From NBML01 sp029939535 (GTDB lineage: Bacteria; Desulfobacterota; Desulfobacteria; Desulfobacterales; Desulfobacteraceae), in NCBI GenBank assembly GCA_029939535.1, contig JAOZST010000135.1, forward strand, positions 1 through 10,345: a stretch of 10,345 nucleotides of DNA, written 5' to 3'. The first letter of the stretch is position 1. Every line of letters starts with the position of its first letter. Shown here one piece after another: positions 1 through 6,304 of the stretch. Both the position numbers and the translations under genes were made by a program. The notes beneath the pieces are model-generated. The model was given only the letters and a program-made list of their open reading frames with translations, searched no databases and was not told where the DNA came from.

Positions 1-18
1 GTGTCCTAGCAGTCACCA
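1..18 (+). tRNA. Possible 3' end of a tRNA gene, cut by the window edge
   Basis: The first 18 bases end in ACCA, as expected for a discriminator base plus encoded CCA. The seven bases before that could be the 3' strand of an acceptor stem and the preceding five the 3' strand of a T stem. A strong terminator starts 16 bp downstream, which fits the end of a stable RNA transcript. The matching 5' half lies outside the window, so neither pairing nor isotype can be checked. It could also be chance sequence. Confidence 0.3.
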
Positions 19-33
19 ATTCTCTGCAAAATT

Positions 34-76
34 AAAGGGGCTGCCTGCATTTCTGTAGGCAGCCCCTTTGTTTTTT
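34..76 (+). terminator. Rho-independent terminator
   Basis: A stem of about 16 bp pairs 34-49 with 54-69 (GGGGCTGCCTGCA against TGTAGGCAGCCCC, one G-T pair), closed by a 4-base loop and followed by a run of six T. The AAA before the stem pairs with the TTT after it, so the hairpin could also work in reverse. It ends a transcript entering from the left edge and insulates the regulator gene at 163. Confidence 0.9.
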
Positions 77-94
77 GCTGTTTTGATATTTTTC

Positions 95-122
95 TTGCAT
101 ATGTTATAGCAACTGTTATATC
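95..122 (+). promoter_or_regulatory. Candidate promoter of the small XRE regulator
   Basis: A sigma-70-like pair TTGCAT (95-100) and TATATC (117-122) is separated by 16 bp and lies just after the terminator and about 40 bp before the ATG at 163. The hexamer GTTATA occurs twice within it (103-108 and 115-120), 12 bp apart. That is a possible binding repeat for the helix-turn-helix protein it would drive. Both hexamers are imperfect, so this is suggestive only. Confidence 0.35.
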
Positions 123-162
123 TAAGCTTTAATATTAAAACCAGAGAAGAGAAGGTGAAGCT

Positions 163-375
163 ATGCCCACAGGGTCTGAAAAATTTCCAGAATTGATTAA
201 AGAAGTTCGGAAACAGTTAGGAATAAGCCAGGAAGACCTCGCACATGCTTTGGGAGTCAGTTTTGCAACTGTGAATCGCTGGGAGAACGCTAAAACATCA
301 CCTTCGAAGTTAGCTCGAACACAATTTGATTTATTTTGTGAAGACATGAGGAAAAAGGGACGGCTCAATGACTGA
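163..375 (+). CDS. Small XRE-family helix-turn-helix DNA-binding protein
   Basis: This 70-residue protein is almost entirely one Cro/C1-type helix-turn-helix domain. Residues 9-40 hold the pattern L-I-x-x-V-R-x-x-L-G-I-S-Q-E-D-L-A, then a recognition helix with VSFATVNRWE, which is the classic XRE signature. A basic tail (MRKKGRL) follows. It should bind DNA as a dimer and probably regulates its own neighbourhood; no catalytic domain is visible. The start is supported by a purine-rich ribosome binding site (GAAGAGAAGGTG, about 146-157). Its stop overlaps by 8 bp (ATGACTGA) the start of the RadC-like remnant, so the two were once cotranscribed. Similar small regulators are common beside restriction, modification and mobile genes, but the partner is not intact here. 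Confidence 0.85.
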   Translation: MPTGSEKFPELIKEVRKQLGISQEDLAHALGVSFATVNRWENAKTSPSKLARTQFDLFCEDMRKKGRLND

Positions 376-475
376 TTTTCCCGCTAATTTTTCTATCAAA
401 AGATGGCCGGTGGGAGAACGGCCCCGCGAAAGCTGGGTATCTTTCGCATTATCCGGGGGTTTGCCGAATTGCTAA
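368..475 (+). pseudogene. Truncated start of a RadC-like (UPF0758) gene
   Basis: A 35-codon frame begins at an ATG overlapping the end of the XRE gene. Residues 8-21 read FSIKRWPVGERPRE, which resembles the N-terminal segment of RadC/UPF0758 proteins (typically I-K-x-W-P-x-x-E-R-P-R-E-K-L-L). After that point the frame leaves the family pattern and stops at TAA, where an intact RadC would run on for about 200 residues to a JAB metalloprotease-like domain. No HxH or SxxD motif follows in any frame before the fic gene. I read it as a deletion remnant; the identification rests on about 14 residues from memory of the family, so it is moderate at best. Confidence 0.5.
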
Positions 476-495
476 ACACTGGTGTGATAATTGAT

Positions 496-503
496 GGAGG
501 TGA
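496..503 (+). promoter_or_regulatory. Strong ribosome binding site of the fic gene
   Basis: GGAGGTGA lies 3 bp before the ATG at 507, with the GGAGG core 6 bp away. It is the best Shine-Dalgarno sequence in the left part of the window and fixes the Fic start. The fic gene therefore begins intact and has lost only its 3' end. Confidence 0.85.
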
Positions 504-506
504 TTT

Positions 507-1241
507 ATGACAGGATTCAACCCCCAATTTACCATAACCAACCGCATGACGTCTGCTATCACACAGATCGAGCGGGCTCGGGGATTTCTGGAAGCTGCAA
601 GATTATCCGATGACTGGGTAAGGGATATGGGAAAACAAGCCCTTATTAAAGAGGCCCATCATACCACCCACATCGAAGGGACACAGCTAACGCTGGATCA
701 GGCCGAACGATTATGGAAAGGTGAGGACGTACCTGAGGCCGATCCGGATGATACCAGAGAACTTTTGAATTACCGGTCTGCATTTGAATTTGTATCCAAA
801 TGCCTGGATAGCGGAGATCCCATTACCGAAGGAATGATTCGTGAAATCCATCGAAAACTGGTAGAAGGCGTTCGAGGCGGTAAAGCTGACCCCGGTGCTT
901 ATCGACGGATACAAAATTATGTAGCGAATTCTAAAACAGGAGAGGTGATTTATACGCCTCCTTCTGCGGTTGAGATACCGATCATGATGTCTGAAATGGT
1001 AAAATGGCTGAATTCGGATCTTGAGATTCATCCGATTTTAATCAGTGGGATTGCCCAATTCCAACTGGTCCATATTCATCCGTTTCTTGACGGTAATGGA
1101 CGGGCATCAAGGTTATTGTCAACCCTTTGTCTTTACAAAGCAGGATATGATTTTAAACGTCTGTTTACCATCAGTGAATATTATGATCGTGACAGGCCCA
1201 CTTTCTATGGAAGAATTCAAAGCGTTCGTGAAAAACAGTAG
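507..1241 (+). pseudogene. Fic-family AMP-transferase, C-terminally truncated
   Basis: Fic enzymes transfer AMP (or related groups) from a nucleotide to a hydroxyl side chain of a target protein. The catalytic motif is complete at residues 191-202, HPFLDGNGRASR, with His191 as the general base and the GNGR loop for phosphate binding. An inhibitory helix motif of the S/TxxxE(G/N) type, TTHIEG, lies at residues 53-58, which makes this a class II, N-terminally self-inhibited Fic. The flap region (about 130-155, ending GEVIYTPP) is also present. Proteins of this architecture usually run to about 370 residues with a C-terminal winged-helix part; this one stops at 244, just after YYDRDRPTFYGRIQSVREKQ, and the sequence beyond has no continuation in any frame. 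The catalytic core could still fold, so partial function is possible, but decay is more likely. Confidence 0.85.
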
Positions 1242-1242
1242 G

Positions 1243-1275
1243 CTGTGACACTGCGATGACAGATACTGTGACATT
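1243..1275 (+). promoter_or_regulatory. Two CTGTGACA direct repeats, candidate operator
   Basis: CTGTGACA occurs at 1243-1250 and again at 1266-1273, 23 bp apart, close to two helical turns. The second copy lies inside ATACTGTGACATT (1263-1275), which is found again, inverted, at 5151-5163 ahead of the TRAP operon. This spacing and sharing suggest a binding site for the response regulator encoded at 4496, but binding is not shown by the sequence. Confidence 0.45.
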
Positions 1276-1290
1276 TGGAATTCAGATTGA

Positions 1291-1329
1291 CGATTCACGA
1301 CGTTGTTTTAATACAACATCCATGAATCG
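1291..1329. repeat. Imperfect inverted repeat between fic and the SBP operon
   Basis: CGATTCA (1291-1297) pairs with TGAATCG (1323-1329), and inside it GTTGT (1302-1306) pairs with ACAAC (1313-1317), leaving a six-base loop and an internal bulge. No T-run follows, so it is not an ordinary terminator. It could be an operator or an RNA structure in the leader of the sensor operon. Confidence 0.4.
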
Positions 1330-1340
1330 AAAGATTTTAA

Positions 1341-1376
1341 CAAAAAAATGAACCGGGTAATACCGGTTATTTTTGT
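1341..1376. terminator. Terminator-like hairpin, possibly bidirectional
   Basis: AACCGG (1351-1356) pairs with CCGGTT (1363-1368), with a run of A before the stem and ATTTTTG after it. The A-run and T-run extend the pairing and would make it work on both strands. It may end the fic transcript. It also lies only about 57 bp before the solute-binding gene, so a promoter further upstream would have to read through it, making attenuation possible. Confidence 0.6.
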
Positions 1377-1432
1377 TAATGGCAGCCAAGCTTAGTGGAA
1401 TAATTGTTATCTCTTTTACTTTGATAAAAACG

Positions 1433-3067
1433 ATGAAAATTAATAAAAAAACTTATTTTATAACTGGTTTAATTCTCATATCCATTTTTTGGGCAACAAA
1501 ACCTGAGGCAGGGGAACCGTGGAAAACCTCTGCTAAAATTTCTGCGCCCCCTGTATTAAAAATGGGCCTGAATGTAGCCGGCTTTACTACTCTGGACCCA
1601 CATCAGGCAGCATCTTCAAGTGACCGGATTCTGGCAGATATGGTTTTTAACGGCCTGATCCGGTTTAAACCAGGGCTTGCACCTGATCTGGAACCTGATC
1701 TCGCACGTAATATACCAGAACCTGAGATTATCAATGGCAAGCAGACATGGACGTTTCACCTGCGAAAAGGTGTTATGTTCCATTCTGCTGAAAACAGAGT
1801 TCATAGGGAACTTACTGCCCAAACTATTGTTCTATCCTTTGAAAAGACCATGGATCCAAAGCGGTCTGCATATGCCGGAGGATATGACGGCATTCATATT
1901 GAAATCCTTGGCCCATATACAGTCCGATTTATAGTGAACCCTCCGCAATCCCCTCTTCTATTTTTACCAAAAGTGGCCAACTATGCCGGAGGATTCATTG
2001 TTGTTGAAACAGACAAAGGAAGACTGCTCGGCACAGGTCCCTTTATCATCACAGACCAGGTTGATAAAACAAAATTTTTCCTGGCAGCACATACAGGATA
2101 TTTCAGGGGAACACCCCGCCTGGGTGGTGTAGAAATTTATTTTCTGCCCGACTCTTCTTTGCGGCTATCAGAATTTCACCGCCACCTTGACTTAATCTGC
2201 GGAGAATCAATGTCCAGATGGATTAAGCAGGTTATGGGGAAGAAAAATACGATTATTGACAGCTTGGGGGTTCCTGAAACAGCGAATATTCATTTTAACA
2301 CACTTATTAAACCTTTTAACGATATAAGAGTTCGAAAAGCCGTGGCCCATGCATTGAACAGGGATGTATTTCTTGAACCCTTCGGCCCGGGCATGGCAAA
2401 AAATGTTTTTTCCCCTGCTCCATCATTCATGCCGGGAGGACTCAGCGAATCTGAAGTCCGGGCCCTTAACCTTCACTATCCAACGGATCTGAAAAAAACA
2501 GGGCAACTTTTAGCCGAAGCCGGATATCCTGATGGTTTCCAATTTGAGGTAGTGGTTTCCGAAATGAATCAATACAAGGAAAACTATATGAGTTTAAAAA
2601 AACAATTGGCTGCTGTCAATATTGACATGATTACCCGGATTACAGATCATGCCACCATGCACCAGTTGATACGCAAGGATTTGAACCCAATTGTTATTTA
2701 TGAAGCATTCCGCCCCAATACAGATGAGTTTTTATCCCGTTTTTTCCACTCGGAATCCATTGTATTGACTGGCGAAAAACCAGTTACAAATTTTTCACAC
2801 TACACAGGTATTGATGACTTGATNNNNNNNNNNTTAATTGAAAAAGCCCGTTCAGAAAGAATTATTATCAAACAGATTAAACTCTGGGAATATGCACAGA
2901 TTAAACTGCTGGAAGATATGATTGTTTATCCCCTTCATTATCGAAAACATACCTATGTCAGGAAAAAATATGTGGACTACGGCCATGAAGTTAAAGCTGC
3001 CATGGCCCTTTATCCCCAGATAACCGAACATACACGCCTGTTAGATAAGGGGGATACTAAACCATGA
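1433..3067 (+). CDS. Periplasmic solute-binding protein, ABC family 5 (DppA/OppA type), without ABC partner genes
   Basis: The 544-residue protein has an N-terminal signal segment (basic MKINKKTYF, then a hydrophobic stretch to about residue 22, likely cut near KPEAG), so it is exported. The mature part follows the SBP_bac_5 plan: LDPHQAASSSD, MVFNGLIRFKPG, WTFHLRKGVMFH, LTAQTIVLSFEKTMDP, and further on FNDIRVRKAVAHALNRD and LLAEAGYPDGF. Such proteins bind peptides, nickel or other organic solutes. No ABC permease or ATPase lies nearby. Instead its stop overlaps the kinase start (ATGA), so it probably serves the sensor. I chose ATG 1433 because it gives a canonical signal peptide; ATG 1379 is in frame 54 bp upstream, and neither has a clear Shine-Dalgarno. 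Ten Ns (2824-2833) interrupt the C-terminal part; the reading frame holds across them as written. Confidence 0.85.
   Translation: MKINKKTYFITGLILISIFWATKPEAGEPWKTSAKISAPPVLKMGLNVAGFTTLDPHQAASSSDRILADMVFNGLIRFKPGLAPDLEPDLARNIPEPEIINGKQTWTFHLRKGVMFHSAENRVHRELTAQTIVLSFEKTMDPKRSAYAGGYDGIHIEILGPYTVRFIVNPPQSPLLFLPKVANYAGGFIVVETDKGRLLGTGPFIITDQVDKTKFFLAAHTGYFRGTPRLGGVEIYFLPDSSLRLSEFHRHLDLICGESMSRWIKQVMGKKNTIIDSLGVPETANIHFNTLIKPFNDIRVRKAVAHALNRDVFLEPFGPGMAKNVFSPAPSFMPGGLSESEVRALNLHYPTDLKKTGQLLAEAGYPDGFQFEVVVSEMNQYKENYMSLKKQLAAVNIDMITRITDHATMHQLIRKDLNPIVIYEAFRPNTDEFLSRFFHSESIVLTGEKPVTNFSHYTGIDDLXXXXLIEKARSERIIIKQIKLWEYAQIKLLEDMIVYPLHYRKHTYVRKKYVDYGHEVKAAMALYPQITEHTRLLDKGDTKP
2824..2833. other. Assembly gap (10 N) inside the solute-binding protein gene
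   Basis: Ten undetermined bases interrupt the codons between a TGIDDL segment and LIEKARSER. Both sides belong to the usual C-terminal region of family-5 binding proteins, where D-x-L-I-x-x-A is typical, so the true gap is probably short. The count of ten may be a placeholder rather than a measured length. Confidence 0.95.
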
Positions 3068-4503
3068 AAATTTTTCATAAAATTCTTGGTATGATACTTC
3101 CCATTGCTCTTATCGCCCTTTTCATGGGTTCCTGGCTTACCTATTCCCTGTCCAGGCAGGCATTGGACCTCATGGCTGAACGATGGCTGGGTACCCGGCT
3201 CAATGAAGCTGTGACCATGGTGACACAACATCAAGAATTTTTAAGACTATACGGTATTACAAATATAAGGGCAGGCACAAACAAGGCACAATTTGATGCT
3301 GTTTTAGAGCTCAGATCGATCCAGATAGGAGATCATGGCTATATTTATCTTCTGGATGAAACCGGCACTGTTGTTTCTCATCCAGACCCGACACAGGTTG
3401 GAAATAACATCAGCCACTATGAATGGGTAAAGCCCATGCTTCAAAAAGCCAGTGGATCTATAAGCTATGAATGGCTTGGAGATACACATCTGGGAATGTT
3501 TGCCTTTTTTGAACCCTGGGGCTGGATCATAGTTGCCACTGATCCGTTGGATGAAATTTACGGCACCATGAATCATGCTAAAAATTATATTCTGGCTTTG
3601 GCTGTGTTTGGTTCCATGGGAATTTCATTACTTGCTATTATACTGGTCAGGCGGCTTGTGATTCCACTTCAGCTGCTTGTCCGGGGAACCCGGAGGGTTG
3701 GTAAGGGGGATCTTGATGTCAGTATTCCAATTAAAAGCCAGGATGAAATAGGGCATTTGTCGCGAGCATTCAATGTTATGTCACATAATCTTAAACAAAG
3801 CCTTGGTGCGTTAAAACAAAGCGAGCTTCGCCTCCAACGATTAAACTCAAGGTTGATTTCTGCCCAGGAAGATGAGCGAAAGCGATTATCTGTTGAGCTT
3901 CATGATGAAGTGGGCCAGTCCCTGGCAGTCTTAAAACTCAAGGTAACTCTTTTGGAAGAAGGACTTGAAACCGGGGATGCTAAAGCCCAAAAAGAGTGTG
4001 AAGACATGACAGTTTATATTGATCAGGTGATTGAAAATGTGCGGCGCCTTTCCAGGGATCTGGCTCCATCATCCATTGAAGACCTGGGGCTGCCTGCTTC
4101 ATTGATGTGGCTTGCCGATACCATAAAAAAATTTTATATTATTGAAGCTGATATCAACCTTGCATCAATGGATGATCATTTGTCCCTGGAGCGCCAGATT
4201 CTGATCTACCGTATCTTCCAGGAAGCCATTTCAAATACTGTTAAACATTCCAATGCCACAAAAATTATCATGAATGGACAACACAAAGAAAAGCAGCTGA
4301 TTTTTTCGATACAGGACAATGGAAAAGGGTTTGATATGGAACAAATCAATTTTAACAGGGTAGAGAATAAAGGGTTGGGATTGCCTACCATGCAGGAACG
4401 AGCACGAATGCTTGGGGCAGACTTTACCATAAAAAGTCATATGGGTTCAGGTACTTTATTGCAATTTTCAGTACCAATTGTTATGAAGGAATCCAATGGA
4501 TAA
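3064..4503 (+). CDS. Single-Cache sensor histidine kinase, NarL/HisKA_3 class
   Basis: The 479-residue membrane kinase has a first transmembrane helix (about 8-28), a periplasmic ligand-binding region (about 35-170) with the sCache-type segment GDHGYIYLLDETGTVVSHP at 89-107, a second helix (about 174-197), a HAMP linker (about 198-250), a HisKA_3 dimerisation domain and a C-terminal ATPase domain. The phosphoacceptor is His280 in DERKRLSVELHDEVGQSL. The N box has Glu387, Asn391 and His395 (EAISNTVKHS), G1 is DNGKGF (418-423) and G2 is GLGLPTMQERA (437-447). All catalytic parts are present, so it should be active. It starts inside the last codons of the binding-protein gene and ends 8 bp inside the regulator gene, indicating translational coupling. 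I infer that it senses the same class of solute that the neighbouring transporter imports. Confidence 0.93.
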   Translation: MKIFHKILGMILPIALIALFMGSWLTYSLSRQALDLMAERWLGTRLNEAVTMVTQHQEFLRLYGITNIRAGTNKAQFDAVLELRSIQIGDHGYIYLLDETGTVVSHPDPTQVGNNISHYEWVKPMLQKASGSISYEWLGDTHLGMFAFFEPWGWIIVATDPLDEIYGTMNHAKNYILALAVFGSMGISLLAIILVRRLVIPLQLLVRGTRRVGKGDLDVSIPIKSQDEIGHLSRAFNVMSHNLKQSLGALKQSELRLQRLNSRLISAQEDERKRLSVELHDEVGQSLAVLKLKVTLLEEGLETGDAKAQKECEDMTVYIDQVIENVRRLSRDLAPSSIEDLGLPASLMWLADTIKKFYIIEADINLASMDDHLSLERQILIYRIFQEAISNTVKHSNATKIIMNGQHKEKQLIFSIQDNGKGFDMEQINFNRVENKGLGLPTMQERARMLGADFTIKSHMGSGTLLQFSVPIVMKESNG

Positions 4504-5152
4504 TTACCTCATAATACTGGCCGACGACCATACTCTGATGCGTCATGGCATTCGGCAGATTCTTGAAAAGCATAATGATATGGAAGTCATAGGGGAAGCT
4601 GCGGACGGACTGGAATTGCTGCGACTTTTGACAAAAAAAACCCCGGACATGGTTGTTCTGGATATTGCCATGCCCAATTTAAGAGGTATTGAAGCTGCCA
4701 TTGAAATCAAGATGCTTTACCCGGAAATTAAAATTCTGATTCTTTCCATGCACAAAAGTCTTCAATACATTCACCATGCCTTGTCTGCCGGAGTGGATGG
4801 TTATCTCTTAAAAGAAGATGCCCCAAAAGAACTGGTGTCAGCGATTAAAACCATCCAGGATAAAAATATCTATATCTCCCCTCTCATGCAAAAAGAACTC
4901 ACCAACGACATTGCCCTTTCGTATAAGACAGGTCATAGTTCAACCTCTTTTGAGCCCCTGACCGTAAGGGAACGAGAGGTGTTAAAAATGATTGCAGAAG
5001 AAAAATCCAATCAGGATATTGCCTGGTTATTGAACATCAGCCTTTCAACTGTCAAGCACCACAGAGCTGCCATAAAGAAAAAACTGGACATTAGAAAAAC
5101 TGCCGGTCTTGTCAAGTATGCCATTCGAAAAGGATATACAACCTTTGAATAA
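4496..5152 (+). CDS. NarL/FixJ-family response regulator
   Basis: The 218-residue protein has an N-terminal receiver domain (about 4-120) with the acidic pocket Asp10/Asp11, phosphoacceptor Asp56 (VVLDIAMP), Ser84 and Lys106. A linker leads to a LuxR-type helix-turn-helix (about 153-212): LTVREREVLKMIAEEKSNQDIA, then the recognition helix with LSTVKHHRAAIKKKL. It is a DNA-binding transcription factor activated by phosphorylation. Its ATG overlaps the kinase stop by 8 bp (ATGGATAA), so it is the partner of that kinase. The most obvious target is the TRAP operon that begins 177 bp downstream. The TGTGAC-type repeats at 5151-5204 and 1243-1275 are candidate sites, though binding is inferred and NarL-family sites vary widely. 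Confidence 0.94.
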   Translation: MDNYLIILADDHTLMRHGIRQILEKHNDMEVIGEAADGLELLRLLTKKTPDMVVLDIAMPNLRGIEAAIEIKMLYPEIKILILSMHKSLQYIHHALSAGVDGYLLKEDAPKELVSAIKTIQDKNIYISPLMQKELTNDIALSYKTGHSSTSFEPLTVREREVLKMIAEEKSNQDIAWLLNISLSTVKHHRAAIKKKLDIRKTAGLVKYAIRKGYTTFE

Positions 5153-5204
5153 TGTCACAGTATAGGCACTTGTGACCATAGTGATTCTGTTCTTTGTGGC
5201 CATA
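5151..5204 (+). promoter_or_regulatory. TGTGAC-type repeat cluster, candidate operator of the TRAP operon
   Basis: GTCACA (5154-5159) and TGTGAC (5171-5176) form a perfect inverted repeat with an 11-bp spacer. TTGTGACCATA (5170-5180) is repeated as TTGTGGCCATA (5194-5204), 24 bp on, with one mismatch. The first 13 bases of the cluster are the exact reverse complement of 1263-1275 ahead of the sensor operon. The cluster ends about 22 bp before the candidate -35 element, a position that suits an activator. Confidence 0.5.
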
Positions 5205-5226
5205 CATTTTTTGTTTCCTAGGTCAA

Positions 5227-5256
5227 TTTACAAATCAGTATAAAGTAAGTTATTAA
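5227..5256 (+). promoter_or_regulatory. Candidate promoter of the TAXI-TRAP operon
   Basis: TTTACA (5227-5232) and TATTAA (5251-5256) are separated by 18 bp in a very AT-rich stretch. Transcription would start near 5263 and give a leader of about 65 bases. The hexamers are imperfect, as expected for a promoter that needs an activator, but AT-rich DNA gives many such matches. Confidence 0.35.
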
Positions 5257-5328
5257 AATTATAAAATCCGGAATAAAAACAGGTTTTGTACTGGATATTT
5301 TATTTGACGAACAAAAGGAGATCATACT

Positions 5329-6303
5329 ATGAAAAAAATCAGTTTGCTAATTTGTACACTTTTCTTAACAGGTTTATTATTTTCAGGTCAGGCTTTTTCA
5401 GCTGATAGAATCTTTTTTGGCATTGCAACAGGAGGGACCGGTGGAACCTATTATCCTCTTGGCGGTATGCTTGCACAGATGATATCAAACAAGGTTGTTA
5501 TTGACGGCAAAAAATTATCTGCAACTGCTGAAACCGGTAACGCCTCTGTTGCTAACTCAACTCTTCTAAGCCGCCAGGGTATTGAGTCTGCTTTTGCTGC
5601 TGCTGATATCCTTGATGCAGCTTACAAGGGAACAAAACAGTTTAAAGGCAAAAATTTGAAAAACGTACGTGCCCTGGGTGCTCTTTATCCTGAGACTGTT
5701 CAGCTTGTTGTTCGCGCCAATTCCGGTATAAATACATTTGCTGATCTTAAAGGCAAATCCATCTCCTCCGGCTCTCCAGGTTCAGGTCAGTGGCAGCTTT
5801 TAGGCGATCTTCTCGTCGCCCATGGCATGGATCGTAAAACAGATATTAAAGAAGACTACTCATCATTTTCCCAGTCTGTTGAAAAAATCAAAGACGGAAA
5901 CCTGGATGCTTCTCTTATCACAGCCGGATCACCAACAGCTTCAGTTCTTGAACTTGCTAACCACCATGACATCAAAATTCTTCCCCTTACCGGTCCTGCC
6001 ATAAAAAAACTGCAGGAAGTTCAGCCCTATTATGCGGATGCAATTCTTCCTGCAAATACCTATAAAGGACAGACTGAGGATGTAAAAACCATTGCAGTAA
6101 GAGCTATATGGGCAACCCATGACAAACTTGATGACAACATTGCTTACAGCGTAGTTAAAGCTTTATATGAAAATACAGACACCCTGGCAAAGGTGCATGT
6201 TAAAGGCAAGGAAATTTCCCTTGAAAAAGCCCTTGAATCTGTTTCAATTCCAATTCATCCTGGTGCTGAAAAATATTATCGTGAAAAAGGTTTGATCAAA
6301 TAA
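5329..6303 (+). CDS. TAXI-family TRAP transporter solute-binding protein
   Basis: This is the periplasmic capture protein of a TRAP importer of the TAXI class, which uses an ion gradient rather than ATP. The 324 residues match the usual family length. A clear Sec signal peptide (MKKISLLICTLFLTGLLFSG...AFSA) is probably cut after Ala25. The mature protein opens with FFGIATGGTGGTYYPLGGML, the hallmark ligand-pocket segment of TAXI proteins, and continues with the family's ETGNASVANSTLLSRQGIESAF and ISSGSPGSGQW stretches. The start has a good ribosome binding site (AAGGAG, 5315-5320). The gene is followed after a single base by the DUF1850 gene and then the fused permease. The ligand cannot be read from sequence; characterised or proposed ligands in this family include glutamate and other carboxylates. 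Confidence 0.95.
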   Translation: MKKISLLICTLFLTGLLFSGQAFSADRIFFGIATGGTGGTYYPLGGMLAQMISNKVVIDGKKLSATAETGNASVANSTLLSRQGIESAFAAADILDAAYKGTKQFKGKNLKNVRALGALYPETVQLVVRANSGINTFADLKGKSISSGSPGSGQWQLLGDLLVAHGMDRKTDIKEDYSSFSQSVEKIKDGNLDASLITAGSPTASVLELANHHDIKILPLTGPAIKKLQEVQPYYADAILPANTYKGQTEDVKTIAVRAIWATHDKLDDNIAYSVVKALYENTDTLAKVHVKGKEISLEKALESVSIPIHPGAEKYYREKGLIK

Positions 6304-6304
6304 A

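Noticed and set aside
135..368. Minus-strand frame of 77 codons opposite the XRE gene
   Set aside because: The plus-strand frame has a clear helix-turn-helix and ribosome binding site; the minus-strand product is not recognisable.
711..1031. Open frame of 106 codons on the minus strand
   Set aside because: It is antisense to the clearly identified Fic coding sequence and shows no family resemblance.
1243..1273. CTGTGACA repeats as a CRISPR or short repeat array
   Set aside because: There are only two copies 23 bp apart with no conserved spacer pattern; a regulatory site is the better reading.
1373..1432. Upstream start (TTG 1373 or ATG 1379) for the solute-binding protein
   Set aside because: It would begin inside or right after the terminator T-run and place a second hydrophobic stretch before the basic n-region; ATG 1433 gives a normal signal peptide. 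ATG 1379 cannot be fully excluded.
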